This document shows positions 53,470 through 63,461 of a stretch of DNA of 64,000 bases, in pieces. A model generated the notes under the pieces. It was not told the DNA's origin, searched no databases, and saw nothing but the letters and a program-made list of their open reading frames with translations. Made by a program: the position numbers and the translations under genes. Source of the stretch: Chiua virens. Its lineage: Eukaryota > Basidiomycota > Agaricomycetes > Boletales > Boletaceae. The stretch lies in NCBI GenBank assembly GCA_019787685.1, contig JAHNUO010000004.1:1054001-1118000 (forward strand), read 5' to 3'. Position 1 is the first letter of the stretch, and the number at the start of each line of letters is the position of its first letter.

Positions 53470-56319
53470 ATGCCTTGGGAACTCTCTTCCATCCTCTCGC
53501 GTCTTCGTCATCCTGCTCGTCATCTACCTCCTCCAGATCAGCCCTCGCAAGACCCTGTACCGCGACTCGAGCAGGAAAACTTTGAAAAACAGTTGCCGAT
53601 TGACCGCAGGATTCTCCAGGATCCAAGTTCATTCCTCGACGAAACCCAGGATGATCTGCCTCGTAGCCTCACTCCCAGCACTCGATTACCCTCTGGAAAT
53701 ACCCGCTACCGTCCCAAACCGACTGAATCAACACTAGAGCCTCTCTCAGAGGGCAGCGATATATCCCCTGTCCCGTCCGTGGACATCTCGCCACCAACTC
53801 AATCGAGGCTCACTATCAGCCGCATCTCCAGAATCGCGTCAAGTGGTGAATGGTCAACGTTTGGAAGGAAACGCGAACACAGGGTTCCAGATGTCGCCGG
53901 TATTGCTGGATGCACCTCCCCTCTGGATGATCTCCAGAACACCTCGCGTTCTGAATCCCCATCCCCCGCAGGACACAGCAAACACCCCAGTGCAGACAGC
54001 ACCCGGTCTACGTTCACACTGAGTCGTCTCACCCATCCAACTTCACGACCCTCTAGCGGTACGCATCAACGGCTTTCGAGTCCCAGCATAAGATCCACTC
54101 GACAATCGCCCGACATCCGAATCAATAGTAGACGCTCATCATCTCCGACGAACACGATGTCATCTCAACGGCATCCACGAACGCCACCGAGCCAGTCTTC
54201 TTACATAGCCGCAATATCCACGCACGTAACGCCTGCTGTCACGAATTTAACGACCCCCATTCAGCACGAGTTAGACTTAGATTCTCCCCACACTTTTGGT
54301 CGTCCGACACCACCGCCTGATAACTCTGCAGATTTTTCCTTTGCACATTCTTCCCCTCCGCCCCCCCTTCCTCCCCTTGACCACCCAGAATTGGCGGCTG
54401 TGCTCTCTTCGCGGAGGAAATCTATGTCTACCGACCAGCCCACGTTGTCTGCGTTTCGCGATCGCTCAAACACGTTGCCGACCAACCGTCGCACCCCGCG
54501 CAAGGACGAGTTGTTTGGCTCGCTGTCTTTCAAGCTCGGACATTCAGTTCGGCACCGTTCGAGCCTTCCCCACGCGAAGCGGGATTCTATCAGCAGGACG
54601 ACGGAGCGACAGGAGACCCGATCCCCTGACGGACATGATCGTGCCAGGACGGTCTCTGCTCATGGACGGCAGCGACGAACGAGTGCGGACTGGAGTTCGT
54701 ACCAGGCTACTGTTGGAGTGAACTCACACGCGAATCAAGCGTGGCCTGCAGAGGTCTCACGAGAAATTCTGAGACTCTCCTTGGGTCCTACTTCCGGTCC
54801 CGACCTCATCTCGGGGTCCTCCGTAAAACGTAACACCCAAACACAAGGCGAAAGTGCGGACCCCACACGTAGGCCTAATCGGGGTGCCATGTCGCGATCA
54901 TTTTTACCTTTCCCTCATCCATCGCGACCAGATTCCCCACCAAACCTCGCAGCGTCAGTGACGCTCATAGGTGCGCGCAACCCTCCATATTCCCTATCGC
55001 ATAGTCTAACATTTCACTCTTTCCCAGACGGCCGGGAGCCAGTACCGCCAAGACGCCGTTCTCTTCAATTTAACCTAGGAAACAATAGAGGCAGCCAGCA
55101 GCTAGCAAAGTTCACGATGGCCAAAGTTAAACGTAGTTTATCAGTTGTAGAATCCCGGAATGCCCCGAACAACGGAACTAGTGGCGTCACTAGCGCGTCC
55201 TCGGCACTGTCAAAGACCGACCCTGCCCGACTCTTGGCTGAAGCGCCCCAAGCGTCTTACTCACTTCTTCCCTCTCTTGCGCTCACGCCATCACGATCGC
55301 TGCTCTTTGGTCACGTTCCCCCGTCTAATTTAAACACTCCCACGTCTTCCTCTATGCAGGCTGAACCGTCCACCCCCACGCCTGAGCCTAGGCATCTAAG
55401 CGATAAGAGTAGAGGGAAGCGGAAAGCAGAGGACAACATCGATTTGACTCCACCCGAGCAAAAGAAGGAAGGACAGCGCCCAACATTCCTCCTTCCTACT
55501 GAACCTCGCAGTAAGTGCCTGTTTTGTCTCAGACCGCCTTATCAGCTCTTCCCTAAACTGAGACATTACAAGGTCAACGAATCTCAAACTCCTCACACGC
55601 ACCGTCATCCTATCACCGCAAACGCGCCCGTTTGTCGACAACATCGCCCTTCGCTACTCCTGTGCAATCGCGCCCAGCATCTGTGTTGGAGACACCCCAA
55701 TCTGCGCGTAATCAGCGCTTCGCATCTCTCTCCAGTAGTACCGGCGCTCGCATTGCTCCATCCGGCACACCTTCCCGTGTTGCATCCACTCATTCCCGTC
55801 AGCCTCCCACCCCTAGTACATCCAGAAAGCACGAACGACGTCAATCCATGTCTCAAGTTTCGATCCCTCTAAGCGCGTTCGTATCACCCCATGCGCCATC
55901 CATCAGCAGGTCAAGCAAGTTCCACATGCGAGATCCTCGTAAGCCTTCAAAGAAGCCCAATGACACGCCATGGGGACTTCGATTCGCGACGGAAGACGAG
56001 CCAGGTTCCCCAATACAAGCATGGTGTTTTTTCATCGGGTTCCTGTTGTTTCCTGTTTGGTGGATAGCAGCGCTTTTTCTCCGTGTGCCCACAACAAGAA
56101 TCGCAGGAGACGTTGATGCCGAAAAAGGCGTAGCCATTGATGACCCTCAAATAGAACATGGTAAGCCATTCCATTTGCAGCCTTTTAGCACCTCGGTATC
56201 CGACCGCTTGCACCACAGACGCAAAATCATGGCGTTTCCGATGCCGTGTTATGGCAGTCGTGTCATTTTTTACGTACATCCCCTTTATCGTCCTCGTCGC
56301 CATTTTCGCGCCAAGATAA
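53470..56319 (+). CDS. Large disordered protein with two C-terminal transmembrane segments; function unknown
   Basis: Three exons: 53470-55510, 55573-56160 and 56219-56319; 909 aa, in frame. Residues 1 to about 820 are Ser/Pro/Thr/Arg-rich with no recognisable domain and many SP/TP sites, suggesting heavy phosphorylation. A conserved-looking stretch DPRKPSKKPNDTPWGLRFAT (about 800-820) leads into a first hydrophobic helix, WCFFIGFLLFPVWWIAALFL (about 831-850), a short polar loop with an IDDPQIEHDAKSWRFRCR sequence, and a second helix AVVSFFTYIPFIVLVAIFA at the extreme end. Such a hairpin at the C-terminus would leave a very long soluble tail on one side of the membrane. I know similar basidiomycete proteins only as hypothetical. 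Divergent with the epsin gene (223 bp between starts). No anomaly in the frame. Confidence 0.78.
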
Positions 56320-56670
56320 CAAGCAAAGTATCGCAGTATACCATGCATCTCGACTCTCTCAGGTGTCTCGCATCCGTCCTCCATCCCTTTTCTTGCATTG
56401 CAATTATGGACATGAACAAACAAGCATCGTTTAAACTCTTGGTCGTTTTGGTAGACTCGACTTAATCCTGTCATTCCTTTTCTCAACTGTTGTCACTCCT
56501 TATTGCTGTCTTATAAAATATCCTTATACCCGACCATCCTTACGTTGCCTAGCTAGTGGATCACTGTTGTTTAGCTATTGCATAGCTGTATTTCTACTAG
56601 CAGGTCGTTCTTGCCTAGGTTGCCAAATAAGCTTTCAGTAAATGACCCCCTTACTACCATCGTCATTACA
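56320..56670. promoter_or_regulatory. Intergenic region upstream of EAF7
   Basis: 351 bp between tandem plus-strand genes. The second half (56500-56640) is AT-rich with ATAAAATATCC (56511-56521); presumed 3' UTR followed by the EAF7 promoter. Confidence 0.4.
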
Positions 56671-57534
56671 ATGGACAACCAGACACCAGAGGAGTTCCTC
56701 GATAGCGTCGAGGGCGAAATCTCGTTTTTCCGCTCTATGATGCGAGCTCGCCCAGTGGGCACCCACAAACACTTTCATGTCCTCGCCATTCGCAACATCA
56801 TCCACAACGACACCGGCCGCAGCATCCCCATAGAAAACATCTGGGCCAAACTACGAACATGCTATGACCTCGAGGCATTGGAGGGTGCGGTATGGCTCCC
56901 ACGACGCCCAGCACCGCGGACAGCGACAGGACTAACATATTGACAGGAAACAGACGCCTTTGACCCGTCCGGCCCTTACCCGCACATCATACGCTCTCCG
57001 TCCCCCTCGGAGAACCTCTCCCTCCACCCCTTTTTCCGCGACGAGTTTGCGCTGCCGATGGACGAGTCGTTCGAGTCGCTGGTCGCGGCGCGCCGCGTGA
57101 GTGCGACGGCCTCCATCCCCTCCTCGACGCCCGCGCCGTCGCCCCGCCAGCCGTCGGGCAAGATGCGCAAGTCAAAGGCGCCGAAGCGGAGCAAGAACAA
57201 GGCGGACATGGCTGGGCTGGTCGGGGGGGACAGCGACAGCAGTGCACTGACGCAGGAGAGCGGGGACGAGGTTGCGTTTACGCCAAGGGAGAGCGTCATG
57301 ACGGGGACGGATGCAGGGACGGATTACTGAGGACGACCCGGAGGTGCAGGAGGTTTCGCCAGGTTTGTGGTGGGTATGTTTGCTCGGAATGATCATGACG
57401 ACTTTTCAGTGTCGGTGTTACCGAAAGCTGGCCGTGGTCGAGTGTCGAAATCAGGGAGGGGAGGAATGGCGGGAAGAGCCAGGGCAGGCTCAACAAGCAC
57501 GGGTCGTGGGGCAGGCAAGAAGAGAAAAAAGTAG
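56671..57534 (+). CDS. EAF7: NuA4 histone acetyltransferase subunit Eaf7 (MRGBP/CT20 family)
   Basis: Three exons: 56671-56889, 56947-57362 and 57410-57534; 252 aa after one correction. Eaf7 forms the TINTIN module of NuA4 with Eaf3. The CT20 domain is at the N-terminus: EEFLDSVEGEISFFRSMMRA, RPVGTHKHFHVLAIRNIIHN, TGRSIPIENIWAKLRTCYDL, then FDPSGPYPHIIRSPS and HPFFRDEFALP. A linker with a basic patch (GKMRKSKAPKRSKNKA) follows, and the C-terminus is Gly/Arg/Lys-rich (AGRGRVSKSGRGGMAGRARA, ending GKKRKK), a likely chromatin- or nuclear-targeting tail. An in-frame TGA at 57328-57330 would stop the protein 61 residues early; dropping one T (TAC-T-GAG) gives DYEDDPEVQEVSP and the basic tail. Confidence 0.88.
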
Positions 57535-57596
57535 ACGTCCATTTACACGTCAGATAGAGTGAACACTAGCAGTACATCTTGACAAAAGTACTTGTA

Positions 57597-60500
57597 TTAG
57601 TCCATCACCACGTCTACATCTTCCGTGGCCCTAGCAACCCTAGCCTTCTGGCCGCGTCGCTCAGCAACAAAGGCATCTATTTTCATCTTGAGGTCCACAT
57701 CTGTATGTCCATGTCAACACTATAACAAGAAAACATCAATCGTCTTACTTGGAATGACTTCGTTAATCGTGAGTGGGACTCGGTTAAACGGATCTTTGGT
57801 GTCCGACAGCAAATGAGATTTGATCGTAGCACGGTCAATGACTGCCCGCGAGGATGGTAAGATTACCGGGTCGCGCATCAATGTAAACATCAATGGATCT
57901 ACGATCGCGGTGTATTGAGTTCAAGAGATGTGGTCCAAGAACGAGCACCTACCCAAGAATTCATCGGGAACTTCACCCAGATCCTCTTCAGCCTCGATCA
58001 CTGCTTTCGCTTCCTCGACCTTGGTAACGAATGAACGGATCTGTTCAAGTTCGGTGTCCGTCTTCAAAAGAATCTTCCTGGCTCGTTCGATAGCCATCTC
58101 AAACAGTTCTTTCTTGTAACTCCGTCCATCGTTGGCGACGGCACGTGCAAACTCGTCTTGATCGCTCAGGTTCAGATACACTTGCAAGATATCGCTAAGC
58201 AGTTGCCTTGGCTCAAAGTGATACTTCTCCGGTTCCTTGACGCGCAATTCGCCACATTTGGGGCCGACGAGCGCTTCTAGGTTGTAATCTAACATGGCCG
58301 CAAGCTTGTCCACGATTTCAGGCATCATGAACGGCGCTTTTGTCTCTGCAGTAAAGTCCCTGAGTAACCCCACGGTCGATTTACCAAGGGTCGTATAACT
58401 AGACGCATGACGCTCAAGTCCGCGGAGCGTCCCCTCGCGTTCGCGCCGGTACTGAGCAGGGTGAGCCGCCCAAGCATTTTGGTCGCGCATTTCCGTCTGG
58501 ATGTTGTGTATTTGCGTTAGTTCGCTGAGCGATTCGTCCATGAGGTATGTGACGTCGTTAATCATCAAATTAATGAAGCGGATAAACTTTTCGACGTTCC
58601 TGTCAAACACTCATGAACATGGAATTCTTCTTTGCAGAGAGATCTAACACTGACTTCGCCTCCGCTTTAAGTGCTTGCCTGTGAACAGGATTACTCCAGA
58701 TTGCCTTGAGGATGTATGCAATGTTCCTCCTTCATAACTCGTCAGATCTATGATATCAGTAGTAGAAATAGAACTTACCTAGCGTCTAGGAAATTGCTCG
58801 CAATTGAACGAATTCTTATAGCGAAATTTTAAATACTCACTGAATTTATCGTAGAACTGTGAACTTGCTCCAGTCTGTTCAACCTCTATTTGAAATGACT
58901 CAAAATGATTCAAAATGTGACCAGAGGATGCATACCGATATAAAAGTGCGTTAGTGCCGGAATCAGGTGTTTGGCTGACAAAGGATGACTGTTCAGTGTT
59001 CCGCCCAAAATCCCATTTCTCTCATTTCCGTATGGTAGAACACCAAAAAACACAGCCTACCTGGTATATTAGAAACGCCAGATCAAACGATTTCAGGTAC
59101 ACACCTCATTGATCTTGGCCTTTAAGAATGGGTTCTTGATGTACCAGGTTGATGTCAAGAAAGTGAGAGCGAATACGAGTAATTCGTCTTTCCCCGAGAG
59201 ATCTAGACTGTTGGGCGTATGGCTGAAGATTTTTCCATGAAAAGGTGTTGTGACTTCATAACATCAAACGTACCGAGTGACGAAAAGGAAAAATTCTGTC
59301 ACGTCTTCCAAGATATATTCTGGAAGCACCCTAAATGACATGGGTACTTCTTGTGGCAGGGGTAATCTGCAATATGCTCAACGCCATGCCTCATCACCGA
59401 AAATAAACATACTCGATTGGGGGTGTAGGATGCAGACCTTTCGGATCAGCTCTTCGTATCAACCAAGTTGAGACGAAATTAGTAAAGCCAATGTATCGGA
59501 ACACAAAGTCTGGTTCGAGAAGTTGAACGCGGAATGCAAACTGATTCGCTTGGATTTTCGCCATCTCCGACTGAGCCAGAAATCACCACATGTCAGATAT
59601 TCCTTTGGGAAAATAGACGTACCTTCATTTGGTTGAGAGCGGCTTCCGTCCGTGCATGGAAGGCACTCTAAAGGCACATGAGCACAGAAACAGACCAGGG
59701 AATGAATGTGACCCACTCCTATCCAAGAACCATCGCCATTGATCATATCATGGTGACGTTGCAACTCATCGTGATGCTTGGCAAAGTCATCGTATGTCTG
59801 GGTGGTTTTGAGATAACCGTAATGACCCATGGCATTGCAGAGATAGAAGATTTCAGAGATAAAGTTTGGTGTTGCGGCTGTCCCATGAATAAAGCGCCGC
59901 CATTCAGTGGCCGAGGTCTCAACAACTTACCATTGCCTTTGTTTGCTTCTGCCCATTCTCCCGTCTCCTCTGACGTGGCCTTGATACGCGTCTCCTCACT
60001 CACATCAATACGATTTGACACAGCAAAGTACAATGGATCAATGCGATCCATCTTGCTCGGTCGTCAGTATAGAATCATCGCAGCAGGTATATCTAACCTT
60101 AGAGTACCGGGCGTCAACGAAAGGCTCCGCAAAGCGAAGAAGTATGCTTTGCAAGTTGACCATAAAGCTGTCGCTTGCAACCGTTTGTGGATCCACCTAA
60201 AGAGCCGCATGAATGGGCCGCACAAAAGTCTGCACATGTCATGTACCTGCATCCCGGCACGTTTGATGTTGAGCTTGATTGCGGTGGAAAAGTACTCTAA
60301 TACTGCTTCCTTGGACTCGGGAGAGGCCCGTACAAGAGTGTTGAATATTTGGAAGAGCGACGACTGTCGCACAATGGTCAACTTTTTTCAAATATAGTTC
60401 CCTATGACATACCTACCTGCAGGCTCTTCACTGTACCTCTGAGACTTGCGGTAGAGGACTCAACATCATTTCGTGGACGTTTGGTTGGTTCAGAGAAATA

Positions 60501-61970
60501 ACTTTGCGCGATGGAAGGCTGCAAACACCGTCATTGATGACTCCAGGGAGAATGACTGTTGTCTCTTACCCATTCCCTACTAAATACCCCAAGCCGACAG
60601 AGAGGACCCATCAGTGACACCATCTCGAACATAGACGCCGTTGCGTGTGGTGGATTCCACTCATCCAACCTAACAAACATAACAGCTATGCTCTTGATGG
60701 ATACTAGTGCTTCCACACCGCCGACGACACCTCGCCAGGAAGAATCACCCCCAGCCAAACCTTCTGGTCTGAAAAGAGACGGGTGAAACATCAACTGTCG
60801 CACGACCGGTCCGAGAACACCATCAATCTCGTTGTCTGGTTCGAAACGTCGAGCAAGGTCTTGAAGGAAGGGTTCGACTTCAGTAGGAGAAAGAACATGA
60901 TTCGTGGAGGTTACAGCTGAGAGGGGCGTGGAGAGAGCGGATAGCGACAATAGTGAGGCAACAAACTCAGACGGACCGAGATCTCGCCTTTGCCAAGGAT
61001 TAGAATGGTACGTGTGCACGGCTTGACACGCACCCTGCAGGCTGAGGGAACATTCCTGGTTCTTGCAAAGTGAGGCCGGCGTAGCTAATGACAAGATCTC
61101 GAATCTTCTCAAGGATGGTGGATGCTTGCTGCAACTCGTTGACTGGATTCTGTGGAGTGATTGGAGACACATCATACACGTGAAGGATGAATTCTAACCT
61201 TTTTGACTAGGTTCGTCTTTGCGCTGTTGAGGCGTTTCCAGCAGCCGACCAAATACTCAAACACCGTCATTTGCGATGGCAGAGATGCAAGCACGGCGAC
61301 ATAATCTAGGTCATCGCTGTACGGGGGATTGTATATTAAGATGAAAAGATGAACGCATCAGTTGGACTCACGACATTGCCTGAGGGTCCAAGTCGAATCG
61401 AGATATAAGTAGACGATCGGCAATGTCCCCGGAGAGATTCATTGGAGAGGCTACCCCGCGTATCGGCTTAGTTGTATCAAGTTAAACGCAATTGTGACTC
61501 ACGGTACCCCTCGGATACAAGGTCAGCTTCGAGAGCCTTGAGCCAAACGATATCATAGTTGCTACGTTCCGCTACAGAGCGCTGCTGATTATGAGACGCA
61601 TGACACACCGAGGTAATCTGCCACACACGTACTTTAAGTGTGACTTTGAATATCTGGGTGAGTGTCTCGTCTTCCCATGTCTGTATATCAAGCTTTGTAA
61701 CTGGAACTTGTTTCCTTTTAAGTGGCACAGAGGAACTCGCTGTCTGCGGTTGCTGTGCAGGCACTGGGGTTGATAAACCTGGTTTCGGTTGAGCCAACTT
61801 GGCAGGGGGCGGGACTGATGAGAGTCCAGCGTCGGGCGATGGCGCGCTTGATCGTACGACTTGCAACTTTGCAAGACGCTTTGCGCGGATCTGAGGAGTG
61901 ATTCAGCGTCAGCGAGACATGTTAGTGAGACGTTGCGCACGCGATCAGCATCATCCTGGGGGTCGGTCAT
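57597..61970 (-). CDS. UFD2: U-box ubiquitin chain-elongation factor E4
   Basis: Twenty-three exons on the minus strand: 61970-61941, 61890-61633, 61581-61503, 61450-61372, 61316-61199, 61149-61034, 60987-60570, 60518-60417, 60381-60247, 60196-60098, 60051-59931, 59877-59717, 59667-59633, 59570-59413, 59366-59274, 59217-59105, 59056-58936, 58885-58841, 58785-58779, 58726-58655, 58599-57953, 57898-57749, 57700-57597. The total is 3,261 nt, 1,086 aa, fully in frame. Ufd2 extends ubiquitin chains on substrates handed over by Cdc48/p97. The conserved core has [66 protein letters not shown] and [20 protein letters not shown]. The U-box is at the C-terminus: [40 protein letters not shown] and [10 protein letters not shown]. 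Exon 19 has only 7 nt and the intron at 60416-60382 only 35 nt. Confidence 0.95.
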
Positions 61971-62049
61971 GATAGTCAGTTAGTGAGTGGATTAGAAAGG
62001 TCGTGCTAGGGTTATTACCTACACGTGACAAACCAGGCCACTAGTACTC
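61971..62049. promoter_or_regulatory. 79-bp bidirectional promoter, UFD2 / bL35m
   Basis: Only 79 bp separate the two divergent start codons, the shortest such spacer in the window. It contains GCTAGGGTTATTACC (62004-62018) and no TATA box; both transcripts must start within it or inside the coding flanks. Confidence 0.6.
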
Positions 62050-62362
62050 ATGTTCAGTTTTTTACTCTCAACAGCACGGTCTTTTTCAACGTCGGCCGTG
62101 GCCAACTTTCCGAAGCTAAAGACACACAGCGGGGCCAAGAAGAGATGGCGTGCTATCGCTAGCGGAAAATTCAAACGAGTTGGTCTTTCATGTCCAAGTG
62201 TAACTCGACCAACTAACCAAGCATGGCATGTGCCAGGCCCATGCCAACCATTCGCACAAGAACGTGTCAAAAAGACCCGCACGGAAAAATAACCTCGCTC
62301 AGACGACGTACTCTAGTCAATCACAGACAGTCACTCTGAAAAGGTTGCTGCCATATGCCTAA
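62050..62362 (+). CDS. Mitochondrial large-subunit ribosomal protein bL35m
   Basis: Two exons, 62050-62178 and 62222-62362; 89 aa, in frame. The first exon gives a mitochondrial presequence-like start (MFSFLLSTARSFSTSAVANF) and the bL35 core PKLKTHSGAKKRWRAIASGK; after the intron come FKRHGMCQAHANHSHKNVSK and RPARKNNLAQTTYSSQSQTV, ending in LKRLLPYA as bL35 proteins do. bL35 binds 23S-type rRNA in the large subunit. With uL5m at 6093 this window encodes two mitoribosomal proteins. The intron is 43 nt. No anomaly. Confidence 0.92.
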
Positions 62363-62488
62363 GCAGCTCGTGTGGGTCATTTCATTATACCGCGCCATTA
62401 GAGTTTCTTGATTTCGCCTTAGATTCTCTGTTGTTTTCTACACATGGCGTACAAATGGAAAGAGTCCTCTCATACCATCCCGAATGCA

Positions 62489-63367
62489 TTAATTGCGCTC
62501 TTGTGTCCCCACTTCGTCAGCTTTCGTTCCACCCCCAGCTAAGAACTCGCGAACACTCCGATGTTTGGGTTTAGCGATCTCCTCCTGATGTCTCTGGAGT
62601 GATTTTTGAGCAACATGAACAATAGTTCTTGAGCTCACTGGATATTTGTGGTATGTCCGTGCCAGCTGCATGCAATTTGACCTATCCGGTAGTCGAGGAA
62701 GATTGAATCTTACCTTGACTTGCACGATAACTCTGGTCCAAGCGGTATTCAGCAAACCTTGGTAATCCTTCGTGGTCTCACCACCACCGTTCCGTTTCAG
62801 CAGCGCAGGTATAAGTTCAGTAATGAGGCACCGTGGCTGACCACTGCAACATGTACGCCCTCGGCACCTGACGAAATTGCACACGAGAGGTAGGGTTTCA
62901 AGACAATGTTATCAATAGCGCGTTCTACCCGCACAGCACGGTCATTCAGGCTCTCTGCATTGGGAAACTTGCCTAGTCCGAACAAAATCGGGTATTGACC
63001 ATCCCTGAAATGATCCTCGAGTGATTTAGCGTCGCCGAAACTCTTTCCTCGGAGATCTCGGTCCACCTTGAAGGACGGCTTTGGGTCGGGTTGTTGAGAG
63101 CCTTTGCCGTTGCACGGGCACGCTTGAGGTCTGAGGTGATGATCGCATCAAGATGGATATCGGTATAGGAATCGCCCAGTGCTTTAGCTTGCTGTGAATG
63201 TTGCGATCGACAAGACATGTCGTGCTCACGCGCTCACTGACCAAGTTCACTCAGTTCTGCATCTCTTTGACTTGCCCAGATGCCGGATGTCTGTGTAGGC
63301 GTCAAATATGACTGACGTGCTTGTCAGCAAATAGCTGTGAGTTGCTTACAAACGAGACGATGAGCAT
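62489..63367 (-). CDS. Phosphoglycerate-mutase-like (histidine phosphatase) gene, frame disrupted
   Basis: Minus strand, approximate limits: ATG 63367 (MLIVSF) to TAA 62489. Recognisable segments in different frames: TSGIWASQRDAELSELG, AKALGDSYTDIHLDAIITSD, LKRARATAKAL, KPSFKVDRDLRGKSFGDAKS, FGLGKFPNAESLNDRAVRVE, EGVHVAVVSHG, LITELIPALLKRNGGGETTK and, after an intron near 62712-62683, VKLHAAGTDIPQIS. This order, including VSHG near the end, is that of the histidine phosphatase superfamily. Joining them needs at least two missing bases (around 63080-63095 and 62843-62848) and an uncertain N-terminal splice. The catalytic RHG motif expected right after MLIVSF is not visible; only an Arg-Gln-Ser is found nearby. 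It may be a pseudogene or an error-rich stretch. Confidence 0.6.
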
Positions 63368-63461
63368 CGCGTCGAAGGTGCTAGTAATAGTTGGTCGGGC
63401 CGCGCGGCCTGGATATATAAGTCATCGTCTTTTGTTCTGGTTTACCATCATCATCATCATC

